This document shows positions 45,601 to 56,136 of a stretch of 64,000 nt of DNA, piece by piece. Made by a program: the position numbers and the translations under genes. The first letter of the stretch is position 1, and each line of letters opens with the position of its first letter. The notes under the pieces are model-generated. The model did not search any database and was not told the DNA's origin. It was given only the letters and a program-made list of their open reading frames with translations. Source of the stretch: Ecdyonurus torrentis (Eukaryota; Arthropoda; Insecta; Ephemeroptera; Heptageniidae); the NCBI GenBank assembly GCA_949318235.1, contig CASGGR010000024.1, forward strand, positions 62,001-126,000, given 5' to 3'.

Positions 45601-47541
45601 AAAATTTAATAATAAAATTTATATCTATGTAATACTACAAAGATGATAATAGTGATGAAATTCTCAGAAAAAATTGTGCGTAAAAACCATAAAATTTAGA
45701 ACATCAATGAAATAAAAATTCGTTATTATTTTCCAATCAATTTGCTAGGAATTCGATAAGGTATTAAAAAAATATATAGAAGAAAAAAATTACAGGTATA
45801 GATAAAAATTTTCATTCACTCAGGTACGAAAGAAAATTAAAGGTCCACATCTTTTTTAGTGTATCCCCTCCTTCACTGTGATTTAAAAATCACTCCCTCT
45901 CCCCTCCCCCGCTTGTGGGTGATTTAAATTCAGCGGCCCTGCAAGAAGCATACTAATATTTCCCCTCCTTTTTTATACTTTTCCCCCCTCAACGAGCGTT
46001 CATTTCCTCTTGGTTGACCTTGACACATGCCTAAGTTTCCCGCGCTTTTTCACTCGACAAGAAAGAGAGAGAAAAAAAAAGACGCTTTGCCTTTCCTTTC
46101 TTAGAAATCAACTTTTAAAACTTGCATCTACAGAACACAAATACCACGGCGAAAAATATTATAAAGAATATTCGACACCTATTTCCTTACTAACAGTAGC
46201 AAAATTTATCTATCAAAACACATCATTTTTTTATGGCAAACACGTGTTTTGAATTATCAATATTATTATACGTGTGTACATTTTAAATTTGTTTTAGATT
46301 AATTAGTATAATTAAAGAATTTTCCCTTTAAATTATATAAACTTGATGTCTCCAAAGAATACAATTTAAAAAATAAACAAGTTCAAACATTAGAATTCGA
46401 TTATAGTGCTACAATTTACAAGAAATATGATTTGTCTTCTAGAATTTCCATTTAACACTGTTTAAAATGTGTTTTTATAAGCATATATTAGTACAGTATT
46501 ATATAGCAGGATAAGTACATTATTTTAAAGCCCAATAGTAATTGCGGCTACTTGAACACGTTTAAAAGTCATTATGCAAACATATAAATTTAGTTTAAAA
46601 GTGCTACAGAAAACTTGAGTTTAAAGACGAATGTTAAGTATATATATTTGGGCTTTTGGGACAAAATTTTTATGTAAATTTGGGACAAAACTTTTTTTTT
46701 TTTTTTTTGGGGGGGGGGGGGACAAAATTATATAAAACAAATGATAATTACCTGAATCTGATGGTGTTTGAACTCCAAGACCTTCAGTTGTAACAGTAGT
46801 CTTAACAATATGATAACTGTGATCATTAAAGAATCCTTCTCTTTTGACTATTTCACGATCACTTTGACTATCACTTTCAAAATCATCATCATCCTCATCA
46901 TTGTCACTTTCCTCTGATAATAAATCATGTTGTAACGGACTTGGTTCATCAAAATCTGAAATAGGAGTTTCAGGTCTATGTTCTGAAGAACTTTCACTAT
47001 GCATACGATTTTTAACAAATTTATTAACTACCATTTTAGTATCTATAGTTCTATTATTATTAGTATTATTATTTATTTTAATATTATTATTATTATTACT
47101 ATTATGATTAATACAATGTTTTTGATGTCTTGATACTAATAATGATCTAGAATTTTGTGGTCTAATTATTTTAGGTTCAAATATTGGGCTTGATGGTGGG
47201 GTTAAATTATCCCCATGTTCTGCATGTGTACAACGTCCATTCCACATACAATCATGACTTCTTAATTCACTATTTAATATTTCATGACAACTTGTTTCTG
47301 TTATATCATAATTACATACTTCACTAATTGATTCAAATTCTTCAAATTTATGCCATATTTTATCATCAGTTATTGTTGAATTAAATGTTGAACTTTTTTC
47401 ATCACTTATTGTTGAATTAAACATAGATACTACATCTTCATTATGTTCTAATAATATATAATCTTCTGGATCCCCAACTAAATCTTCTGGGGTTTCCCAG
47501 GCAAAGTCAGGAACATCACAATCACTCCACAAAGTCGGCAT
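35123..47541 (-). CDS. Myc: Myc family bHLH-leucine zipper transcription factor (three coding exons)
   Basis: The CDS is the join of 47541-46752, 36500-36149 and 35420-35123 on the minus strand. The lengths 790, 352 and 298 nt sum to 480 codons including TAA, giving a 479-residue protein. Visible modules, in order: a Myc-box-I-like segment DDKIWHKFE (59-67); Myc box II around DCMW (97-100); a TPPSSP phosphodegron motif (114-119); an Asn-rich linker (about 145-163); an acidic run (209-229); Myc box IIIb EEEIDVVS (264-271), known in vertebrate Myc as the WDR5-binding segment; basic clusters KKKR (337-340) and PRRKRPVKRK (353-362) that look like nuclear localisation signals; and the bHLH (about 392-441). 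The basic region has the E-box-reading pattern H396, E400, R404. The zipper has five exact heptad leucines, L443, L450, L457, L464 and L471. By family knowledge it should dimerise with Max in the nucleus and bind CACGTG. The identity is secure; the phylum is not. Confidence 0.96.
35421..36148 (-). other. Myc: Myc intron 2 of the coding region (728 bp, phase 2)
   Basis: The intron is bounded by GTGAGA (36148) and a CAG acceptor (ending at 35421), with tandem alternative acceptors 9 nt apart. It holds a roughly 170-bp inverted-repeat element (35652-35822), a CACGTG site at 36042-36047, and a small hairpin around 35980-36002 (CATAGAC ... GTCTATG). Confidence 0.85.
35652..35822. mobile_element. 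Fold-back (inverted repeat) element inside Myc intron 2
   Basis: The left arm reads CTCTCAATCCTTC, then CTCACAAACTGGGG, then GTAAGCAA. The right arm is the approximate reverse complement, with TTGCTTAC, CCCCAGTTTGTGAG and GAAGGGTTGAGGG. The arms are about 55-60 bp with an unpaired centre of about 50 bp. There is no coding capacity. It looks like a small non-autonomous DNA transposon; no clear target-site duplication was identified. Confidence 0.6.
36149..36500 (-). CDS. Myc: Myc coding exon 2 (residues 264-381)
   Basis: The acceptor is TTACAG, ending at 36501, and the exon opens with AGGAGGAAATTGATG, giving EEEIDVVS (Myc box IIIb). It continues through a proline/serine-rich linker and two basic clusters (337-340 and 353-362). 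It ends in a Ser-rich stretch and GGTTCTAG|GTGAGA, with the donor at 36148-36147. The length of 352 nt leaves two bases of codon 381, so the next intron is phase 2. Vertebrate MYC carries the matching region and the bHLHZip in a single exon, so this second coding intron is extra relative to the vertebrate structure. Confidence 0.92.
37640..37860. promoter_or_regulatory. Candidate regulatory patch in Myc intron 1
   Basis: Within about 210 bp there is CACGTG (37647-37652), a GCGCCGTGGCGCC near-palindrome, TATAAAG (37684, plus strand), a C-rich pyrimidine stretch and a CRE TGACGTCA (37847-37854) that is not part of a transposon. The combination is suggestive of an enhancer or internal promoter but is not proof. 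Confidence 0.3.
38990..39046 (+). repeat. Family E fragment in Myc intron 1
   Basis: GCATTTGCCATGACTGTCTG, GAGAAACCATGGAAATGTCT and AGCCAGACAGGTAGG match the hairpin core of family E (ACAGCCTAGAGAAACCATGG, AAACGTCTAGGCAGGC) with changes on both arms. Confidence 0.5.
39974..40100. repeat. (GA)n and (TC)n tracts flanking a GC-richer spacer
   Basis: GA (39974-40005) and TC (40075-40100) are inverted with respect to each other, about 70 bp apart, and could fold back. The short frame that spans them is not a gene. Confidence 0.85.
42604..42648. repeat. Poly(C)-poly(T) tract in Myc intron 1
   Basis: About 15 C's followed by about 27 T's. A G run (43277-43290) and a C-rich run (40719-40738) lie nearby. 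These are homopolymer expansions. Confidence 0.9.
42875..43085. promoter_or_regulatory. GC-richer patch in Myc intron 1
   Basis: The patch contains CACGTG (42880), a GA tract, a GCAGCAGTAGCAGCAG run, GGCGGGGAGG and AATACCGCAGGACC. It is unusually GC-rich for this locus and could be an enhancer or alternative first exon. No open frame supports coding. Confidence 0.25.
43510..43811 (+). mobile_element. Family A transposon in Myc intron 1
   Basis: It has GTCGACGCCATAAGTGAGCA, TGACAGCATTGATGTTG, CTATGCTGAGCAATGTTAC and TGACGTCATGTGCATACACC. The left terminus is degraded (GGAATGGTTGCATAC). Confidence 0.85.
44564..44873 (-). mobile_element. Family A transposon in Myc intron 1
   Basis: It contains GCGCATGACGTCATACTGAA, TGCGCTTTGATGCCATACTA, ATGGCGTCAAC and ACAAACACCCTT. 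About 20 bp just inside the left end are replaced by unrelated text. Confidence 0.8.
45440..46620. other. Proximal part of Myc intron 1, no element recognised
   Basis: AT-rich, with a C-rich pyrimidine stretch at 45860-45990 and CACGTG at 46241. A poly(T)/poly(G) run lies at 46690-46722, next to the exon. No transposon copy or gene was seen. The 80-codon plus-strand frame at 46010 is not supported. Confidence 0.5.
46752..47541 (-). CDS. Myc: Myc coding exon 1 (start codon to residue 263)
   Basis: The exon begins coding at ATG 47541-47539, which has A at -3. An acceptor (TTTCTACTTTCAG) ends at 47546, four bases before the ATG, so the mRNA must have an upstream untranslated exon, as in other Myc genes. 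The frame is open further upstream, but those codons lie in the intron polypyrimidine tract and are not used. The exon encodes Myc box I-like and box II segments, the TPPSSP motif, an Asn-rich stretch and an acidic stretch. It ends at CAG|GTAATT (donor at 46751-46750) after one base of codon 264, so the following intron is phase 1. Confidence 0.92.
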
Positions 47542-47545
47542 TGTC

Positions 47546-47900
47546 CTGAAAGTAGAAAAAACCATAGAAATATTTTAATATATTGTTAATAAAAACAATG
47601 TTTTAAAACATTTTTTTTCTACGTAAAATAACTTTAAAACATTCGCGAATTGATTATCTACAATCATAAACCTTATAAAAATACGATTTAAGTGTCAGTA
47701 TTTGCATTAGAAAACCATAGAAATATTATAATACATAGTAACATTAAAAAAAAACGTAAGTTTTTCATATTTTCCGTAAAAATTGCGATAACATCGCAAT
47801 TTGTTTACGTACATTTATATGACGGTATACTTCACATAAATAAGATTTCAGTGTCAGTATTTGCATTAGAAAACCCTAGAAACCCTTTTGATTAACAATA
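47546..47900 (-). other. Myc: Acceptor region of the 5' UTR intron, with repeated segment
   Basis: The splice acceptor before the Myc start codon (AG at 47547-47546) is preceded by the tract TTTTTTCTACTTTCAG. On the plus strand the text ACCATAGAAATATT next to this tract recurs at about 47714. The string GTGTCAGTATTTGCATTAG occurs at 47691 and again at 47851. The intron end has therefore undergone local duplication with a period of roughly 160 bp. The untranslated first exon itself was not located. Confidence 0.6.
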
Positions 47901-49479
47901 AGGAAGAAAATTCTAAAATAATAACATTATGAATCATAGTTATTTAAATATTATGAACTGTACTTGTAAGTAAATTTCATTGCATCTAAAATATTTTATT
48001 TCAGAAGAACACGCCCATATATTTATATTATTAGAAATTTATAATTTTATTAAAACTAAACATATTATAGACAAACGCCCTATGATTATTTCTTAATAAT
48101 AATAAACATAAAAAAATATAAAATAAAAGAAACTTTCACCAAAACTATCAAACCTGTCGATTATTAAAAAATGTGTGAACTACATTTTTCTTCTTAAAAC
48201 TTTTTATACAGCTTCCTTTAAGAATGTGTGTTTGAATATATACATACATAAAAGATTAAAAAACATTGATTTATGTACCGTAATTTTTTTGTTTCTTGCA
48301 CGTAAAATTTGTAATATCATAAATATTTTTGATATTTTTTTTACCAATCATGAAAAATACGAAGTTGCATTCCTTATCATAACGGTTTTAATAATATAAA
48401 CGCATTTAAACGCACTTAAAAAATAATTAACTTAACATAATTCAATTAATAAATGTTACACCTTTTAATTTTTATAATAAAAACAAATAAAAATGTTAAT
48501 TTTTTGTAAAAAATACTAATACTGAAAACTAATGTGATACATTTATGTTTGTATGTATGTATTTGAAGCTATGTATCGTTAAATGTATGTATGTAATACA
48601 TAAATTTATATATCCTTAAAAAGAGAACTGTTGAAACGAATAATTTTAAATTTTTAAAACCTGTTTAAAAAGCCGGCATCAAAAGATATTCTACCGGCGT
48701 GACGTTAGCACAAAAAAAAACAAAAAAAAACTTGAATTTGCAGAGAAAAAAGCTTTAAGCCAATATCATAAAATGTATGAGTCTAAAAGTTATATAACAA
48801 TTAAAAAAAAAAAATCTTTGTTGTGTCATCAAATTTTTTATAAATATTGACAAGTGCATATTAAAAAATAATAATAAAAACAAAAAAAATTTTGACATGA
48901 AATATGATATGATGTGAAAACATGACGAGTTCACATATTAGATTACTAAGGTATGTATTGTAAATATTTATGCTATGTTATTATGAAAAAATTGCATATG
49001 TATGCTTGCATACATACGAAAAAAATTCTAAGTCCAAAGGTAGGTATGTGTATGTATAGCAGACAGACGTATGATATGTGCATCATATTAATTTTTTTTT
49101 TCAAACAGATGCATTAATAAAATATCAACAACATGTCGATATTATAGTTTTTCAATGAAAATCAGTCATAATAATAGTAATAACAACTAAATATTAACAG
49201 ATAACTGATATTTTACTTGTCTGTACAATGATTCTATGGTCCCGCCCTTTGCCCTTTAAATGAGCACCAAAATTTTTTCTTCAAACATAATAAAAAATAA
49301 AAATGCGATATTGTACTAACCTTATTTTAAATTAATCCTTTGGGTAATAAATAACACAAATTTGAATTGCATTAAAACACTGATAACCACAATTTGTAGA
49401 AAACTTCAACATTTAAATGCAATAGTAACCGGGTACATAGAAAATATTTTTAACGTCTAACTTCAACACTAAGCAACCG
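47901..49479. other. AT-rich upstream flank of Myc
   Basis: No transposon, RNA gene or conserved frame was recognised. GTATGTAT repeats occur near 48548-48590. It may lie within the 5' UTR intron. Confidence 0.5.
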
Positions 49480-49525
49480 GCAACTGCAAGGCGCGCCGGC
49501 CGGCACCAGCTACTTGCTCTGCCGC
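49480..49525. promoter_or_regulatory. Short GC-rich island upstream of Myc
   Basis: GGCGCGCCGGCCGG and CTGCCGCGG stand out against very AT-rich surroundings 1.9 kb upstream of the Myc start codon. The patch could be part of an untranslated exon or core promoter. There is no further evidence. Confidence 0.2.
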
Positions 49526-50819
49526 GGAAAATAGTACCATTAAAATTCTTGCACCGCAATACTGCCAACATGAGAGAAACAGTTTTAATATTAGTAAACA
49601 AGAATGCGCACTGTTTTTACTCGCGTACTCCCATACTGGTTGCATGAAAATCACGATACAAAGCAAGGAAAATATTTTAAAAATACTAGTTTTATTTATA
49701 ATTAGTAAAGAATGAAATAGTAATGTTTTATAAGATTTATTTGTGTCAATTCACTAATAATTTGTGTTTTTAAAATATTCATAAATTATTTTTATGGTTA
49801 TTTTTATCTCTTTGAGTCATGATATAAAATGAGTAATTAATAATTAATTACATAATTTTATATGTACTATGCTAATATTTTTATCGGGAGAATTATATTT
49901 ATTTCTCTCTCTCTCTCTCTCTCTTTCATTTAATTTTCTCGAGCTTATTCTTTAACTAGTATGTTTTTCTCCCCCACCCCTTTAATATAATATTGATGCA
50001 CTTTTCATATTTATTTGTCTGTATTTTGTGCACAAATCAGTTTTGGTGCATTTCCAAAATAGCAATATAATAATCATTTTATTAAAAATAACTTTGATAA
50101 AAAGAAAAACAGATATAAAGATTAATACGATAAGCAGGTTAGAAATCAATATAGTATGTACGTACGTATTATAATAATATTTTTCGGGGAAATTTAAAAA
50201 AAGATAAAGTTTACATAAATTTTAAATCGAGTGTTATTTTTCTCAACATCTCAAAATACATATAAAATATTTTATATTTATGTATATTTTAAATATTATA
50301 TTATGATCTAATAAAAATATATGATTTTTTATTTTATATATAATTTGGTGTTGATTTCGATAATTGTTTCAATAATATTCGATCTTGTCTTTCTTTTATA
50401 CACCCTACCAAATCAATGAAACATTTCACTGAAAGATTTTTTTTTAATTCATGAATAAAAAAAAACTGTATAACTATAACAATCGTAAAAATACTATACT
50501 ACGTTGAGCGCGCGCACGAGAGAATCAGAAACAAATAAACATTGCATAAGTTGTTGCAATCAAAACAAGGTTTACTACAACAAACTATATCTAAATTTAG
50601 CTACAATTATCCTCATTTTGTTGGTATAACTGCTATTTTCTCTCACTAATGCTATGCCCTTGGTAAAAATGGCGCCTGTAGTAAAAAGTAGGTCAACCAC
50701 GTTGAACAAATCACTCTTATTTCATAAAATACGATAATTAGAAAGCATTTATGTTAATTAATTCATTAATATGCTATTATTATTGAATTAGAGTATATTG
50801 AATATACATGTCGTTGCGA

Positions 50820-51075
50820 TCTTATTTATTAAATGTATAAAAGCCGGGGTTCTACTTTACGTCGCGTTGTTGGTGAAATGTCTACACAAGCGAGCAAGCT
50901 AGAAAAAAAAAAGCCGGCCGGCGTCTTGAAGTAGGGGGGTTTTGGGTTTGGGGGAGACAATGCAACTTCAATGCGCTCTCTCTCTCTCTCTCCCTTCTCC
51001 TGCGCTGCGCGTTCACCGCGGACGCTGAATAATAAATAATATAAATATGCACTCGACTCGCGGTGATATCTTTTA
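50820..51075 (-). promoter_or_regulatory. Candidate Myc promoter or untranslated first exon (GC-richer patch)
   Basis: This is one of the few patches upstream of Myc with raised GC. On the minus strand it has a TATTTATA-like box near 51050, then GCGTCCGCGG, GCGCAGCGC, a GA tract and GCCGGCCGGC. It lies 3.3-3.5 kb upstream of the start codon, a reasonable distance for an untranslated first exon. Another GC-rich patch at 49480-49525 (GGCGCGCCGGCCGG) is an alternative. This is inference only. Confidence 0.22.
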
Positions 51076-51845
51076 TGAGAGCAAAACATGAACCATAAAG
51101 ATTTTTGATAAAAAAAAAAAAGAAAAAAAAAAGATTGAATTAAATATATGAAGAAAATAACACAATATCATATCAAAAGTTTTTTAAACGTAAAAATCGA
51201 TACCCAGAGAAAGGAAATATAAAATTTTATAAATGGTATCAAAATGTTTTTATACCAGGGACTTGAATACAAGAAGGTCCTGTTTCATTTTTTTTTTTTT
51301 TTTTTAGTACTGCAAAGGATTTTATTTTTCAAGTTTATTATTTATGTTTACATTTTTATAACTATTAGATTAGAATGCAAGGTTGTAAATTGTAAGCAAT
51401 CTTATCATTAACTATTACACTAGCTATATATGTATGAGAGGTGATAATAAGCACCCCCTTCTCCTCCCCTTTTCATATAATGCACATGTCTACTGCATTC
51501 TGATACTTAAATTAGCCCCCTGGGGGTGATAGGAAAGGGGGGGGGAGAAAGGAGAAGGGGTGTTTATCTAAATCACGTGTATTATAGCGCGGGAGGGAGA
51601 ACGTGAGTACAGGAATATTTTACATGTGGGAAAATACGTCTAAAGTCGACTCTATATATATTATATTATGTAGAGTAGGGAGGGGATGATTTATACATAC
51701 CATAAATTTGATAATAATATTATTGTTAGGTAGTAGAATTGAATAAAATATGTGTTTTGGTGATTTGAGTTGACAAAATCTCAATTTCATTTGAAGTAAC
51801 ATAATAAAGTATAAAGAATTATGGAGGTTTATTTTGTTTTGTGAT

Positions 51846-51958
<113 letters not shown>

Positions 51959-53322
51959 AGAAAGTGATGAAAGTAAAAGTCTAAAGAGAGGGTGTGTGAA
52001 TAAGATATACATTCAAATATTTATTTCAAATCAAATTTCTAAATTTGCGAAAAAAGTAAAAATGTGCGACAGCCAAAAAAAAAATTAAATTAAATTAAAA
52101 GGAACCATAAAAGATTCAGATTATATATCGCCTGGCAAAAAAAATTTCTTGCTTTTTGAATATATTTGCGATTTTTTTTTTTAATTTATCTCATGTTGTT
52201 TATAAAAAAGGGCTATATTTTAAAATTAATTTTGAATTGGACATATTGCTATAGATTTGAAATGAAACCAATCAATGTGATAATTCATATTTGATAGTGG
52301 CAGATGATTTTTATCGCCTCTTTTGATACTTTATCAAAAAAAAATGTATATGACAAAAGTTATAATGAATAAATAAATTATTTTGTATATATTATTATGC
52401 TAATTTCAATAAAAAATTTTCTGATTAAAAAAGTAATATTTATCGATATGGTTCTTAAATGTATAATCAAATGAAATATAATCACCATAGATAATATCGA
52501 ATAAAGCTTGAAAAATACTACAATATAATATTTTCTATCTATCCATCAAACTATATTGAATATGGGCTAATTTTTTAAAAATAAAAATGCAATAAGATGC
52601 ACTAAAAATAAATATTATCAGTAAATAAAAATCTTGGTATTATATTATATATAGAAAAAATCATATAATAATAAAAATAGGCTTTATAATATAGGTATTA
52701 TATCTTATGTTAGATATAGAGCGAATTTTCTTATAATATTATGTATTCTTGTGCAGATTGCAATGTATAATAAGAAGCGAGGGGCTTGGGCAGATGTACA
52801 CACACAACGTTGCGTCTTTCACGGGACAATAAACTACTTTTTTTTTTTTCAAAATTTTCTTTTGTCCCATACACCTTTTTACTACTTTTTTTTTTCACGA
52901 TTTTTCTTTTCTTGTCTCTATTCTTTCACTTTACGTATATAGCGTCCTTATTGTATTGTGATTTATTCTCTTCTTCTTCTTATATAGTTTAAATAAGAAC
53001 AATTTTTTTTATAAGTATATTGTAGATAATCCATAGAGAAACTTTAGGAGGTAGATTATACTCTGTCTTTTAGACCATAAAAAAAATAATAATAAATAAA
53101 AAGTAAAAGAATATTATGCACATGTCTTTTGATTTGAAGTACTTGTACAAAATTTATTACTTTTGAATAATTAAATAAGTTATAAAAAACTATTAACTAA
53201 GTTTTTATGAAGGGACAAATTTGTACAGTACAGTACATGATACAAAAAAGGAGAAAATTATGAATATTTATAAAAATACTCAAGATTTGTTATTATTATT
53301 TATTATTATTTAATTTTATATG

Positions 53323-53630
53323 TATAGGGTCTATGCATTCATGTTAAAGTCGACGCCATGTTGGATAACTCAATAACATGGGTGACATAGGGAAAAAAAT
53401 CATTTTGCCAGTTTAAAAACACTATGCAATATTTTTGAGAGCATTGATGTTGTAAATATGTTGAATTAGTATCTCAAGTATGTGAGAAAAATAGCGATAA
53501 CAAAAAATTAAACGATTTCCCAAAGAAAATTGGCTTAAATGAAGTTTGTCCTATGCTGAGCAATGTTATGCACTACTCCAGTATGGCCTCAAAGCGCAAT
53601 AAATATGACGTCATCCGCATACACCCTATA
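53323..53630 (+). mobile_element. Family A transposon
   Basis: Full length, from TATAGGGTCTATGCATTCAT to CATCCGCATACACCCTATA. It belongs to the subfamily with CCATGTTGGATAACTCAATA. It includes GAGAGCATTGATGTTG and TATGACGTCA. Confidence 0.9.
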
Positions 53631-54073
53631 CTCTGCATACAACCCAATAAATGACTTCTGAAAAGGCCCTAAGAGGAAGAGGGACAAAAATAAACAAATA
53701 ATATTTCTATGTAGCTGCCAATTTTGCTAATCTATAAACTATAAGTGGCAAATTGTTTTTTCATCTTCATAAAACGTAAATAGAATTGCTCATTTATCCA
53801 TTAATCATTACAGTATAGGTATTGAAAATCAAAACGCTTATATAAACAATGGTTCTGAAATGAAAATTAGGAGTACCAAACTTTTTTCTATGCAAACTGT
53901 GATTGGCTCTATAATGGTCTACCATACCATGGGCCTAATTGATACATTTTGTAGAGAATTTTGAAATAATATCGAGATTTTGGATATAGCTGTATAAAAT
54001 TTACAGCACTACATAGTAATTTAGTCATCTTTTATTTATAACGTATATTATAGTACAATATTTTTTTCCTGAT

Positions 54074-54077
<4 letters not shown>

Positions 54078-54170
<93 letters not shown>

Positions 54171-54187
54171 ACACACACACACACACA
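54078..54187. repeat. (CT)n microsatellite followed by (CA)n
   Basis: About 90 bp of CT, then CACACACACACACACACA. 53631-54077 has nothing recognisable. Confidence 0.97.
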
Positions 54188-54887
54188 GATTCATACAATT
54201 TTAAAGTAAATTGTAAACAGATACAAAAAGAAAAGAGCAAAAAAAAAAAAGAATGCAAAACTTTAATATTTGATTTACGCTGACAATATATAAAATAAAA
54301 TATGCATCTCACGATGCAGTTATAAAGTTTTGACTGATGATGCATATTTTTATCATACACTAGGGAACAATACAAGAATGCACACAAGCATAGGGTGCAG
54401 AGTTTGCATTTAAAATTGATGTCTTTGCATGCAAATTTATATCCGGCCGCGGTGTGATATCTATTTCTTTTGTTTTTTTATTTACGTTCTTTATTTTTAA
54501 AATGTGCAATGTTTGCGTGCAAAATAGTGCAAATTATATCAATTTTAATGCAAAGTTACAGTGAATTTTTTTTATTGACACAGTTATTTTTAACAGGAAA
54601 TAAAATTACAATAATGATAAAAATAATAAACTATGTAATACGTCGTATATAAAGCATAAATATTGTTGGTAATAAATCATAAAAATATGGTCGGTCTTTT
54701 CCTCGTTTTTTTTATTATTGTTTTCCTGAGGAAGGAAACATACAGCAAGCACTGATAGGCTCGGATTGGCTAGTTCGACACCAGTTGGTAATTTAACTAA
54801 TTTAGGCCTAAGGAGGCCACTTTTGGGTCAGTTATGCCCACTTTTGAGGGCGTAATCGACACAAAACTGAGCAAAGAGAAGTGTAGA

Positions 54888-55039
54888 TCCCTAAAGAAAA
54901 TGCCAGGTACTCTAACCAAAACCATTAATAACCTCACTTAATTAACATGCAGTTAAATGGCAATCTTGACCTCTCAACAATGAAAATTTTTTGTTAATAA
55001 TTCTCATATGGAGTGAAAGTACTTGGTATTTTCTAGGGA
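54888..55039. mobile_element. Short fold-back element
   Basis: The left end is TCCCTAAAGAAAATGCCAGG with TACT following. The right end is the inverse, AGTACTTGGTATTTTCTAGG plus GA. The arms are about 24 bp, separated by about 105 bp. Confidence 0.55.
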
Positions 55040-55077
55040 CTTTAGTGTAGCTGCTATTCAACATTATTATGATGGAC

Positions 55078-55284
55078 AATGGAAGTTATCGGTTTAAAAA
55101 TTTGTTAAACAATTTCTATGCTTAAAACACGTAAAAGTATATCTATTATTTCTCATTTAAATTTCTCCGAGTTTTCTCAAAAAGCACAACAACAACAAAA
55201 ATTTTACCCATAAGCGTAATGTTAAATTAGAGGACCCTTAGCTTTTCACGCGTCTCCCCGAGCACTAAACCGATAACCTCCATT
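55078..55284 (-). mobile_element. Family G inverted-end transposon
   Basis: The ends are AATGGAAGTTATCGGTTTA and the inverse, TAAACCGATAACCTCCATT. The interior is the reverse complement of the copy at 58191-58408 (TTTTACCCATAAGCGTAATG, TTAAATTAGAGGACCCTTAG). About 207 bp and non-coding. Confidence 0.85.
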
Positions 55285-55804
55285 CACAATACTTTCACGT
55301 AAGAACCCGAATAACATTGATTGTTTCATCTTCACGTATAAAAGTTATATAAATTTACGCGTCATTGTGAACAGGCCAACATTTTTATTCATTGCAACAA
55401 CATAATTTATGCTATTCACTCAGCATAATAGCTATATCCAATAACATATGTTGTATAGCATAATATCTTTGTTGTTCCAATTTAGCAACATTTTTGCTTT
55501 ATATGACAATAAATGCAGCATAAATAATCACACGTAAGCTTTTCTTTCCACGTGCAGAAAATAAATGTAAATAATTTTAAATTAAAGACATAGTTTACAA
55601 AACAAAAAAAAATAAATAAATAAATAAAAAATTTGCTTGCATATTTCATCAAGAAATACAAGTTCTTCAAGTTTTACTGCACAACCCTTAATTATAGAGT
55701 TGTAGATGAGAAAAATAAACAATAATTTTGTTATTAAAATTATGTTGTATACTACTTGTTGTTGTTTTTAATTTGCATACTAGTCTATATAGCTTCTCGA
55801 AATA

Positions 55805-55845
55805 CTAGAATTTCTTTTTATAAGAGAGAGAGAGAGAGAGAGAGA
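55805..55845. repeat. (GA)n microsatellite with flanking GC-richer segment
   Basis: A short GA tract. The following 55850-55990 contains ACACGCGTGTGCG and CACGTG (55940). A 152-codon plus-strand frame (55930-56388) translates mostly (TTA)n, (TA)n and poly(T) tracts and is not a gene. Confidence 0.85.
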
Positions 55846-56085
55846 AGGGAAACAGTTTTAAATTAAGAGATGACCGGAAACAGAGTGACCATATTTCCGG
55901 TCAGGTGTGACATGACATGAACAACACGCGTGTGCGTATCACGTGTTGCCTTTGTTTCCGTGTTATGTTTTTTTTTATCTGTCTTTAGTTTTTCCTGCTG
56001 CGAAAATTTTCTACGAACTCGACTTTATAATAATAATAATAAAAAAAAAAGAAACCTGTTGTTTTCCGTCAACTTTGTTTTAATC

Positions 56086-56087
56086 TT

Positions 56088-56130
<43 letters not shown>

Positions 56131-56136
56131 TATATT
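56086..56136. repeat. (TTA)n and (TA)n tracts
   Basis: About 25 bp of ATT followed by about 22 bp of TA. Confidence 0.9.

Larger units (their letters stand above)
36501..46751 (-). other. Myc: Myc intron 1 of the coding region (10,251 bp, phase 1)
   Basis: The intron is bounded by GTAATT (46751) and TTACAG (36501). It splits codon 264 (G|AG) directly before the EEIDVVS box, the same place and phase I recall for the vertebrate MYC exon 2/3 junction. It contains nine CACGTG E-boxes by eye, a TGACGTCA site at 37847-37854, several locally GC-richer patches (37640-37860, 40020-40200, 41270-41350, 41930-42060, 42880-43080), microsatellites, and only two family A transposon copies (43510-43811 and 44564-44873). 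No second gene is visible inside it. Confidence 0.88.

Noticed and set aside
46621..46751. C-terminal extension of Myc coding exon 1 through the donor site
   Set aside because: The frame continues past CAG|GTAATT into poly(G)/poly(T) sequence, giving Pro/Lys runs. The phase-1 donor joined to the EEIDVVS exon explains the gene better.
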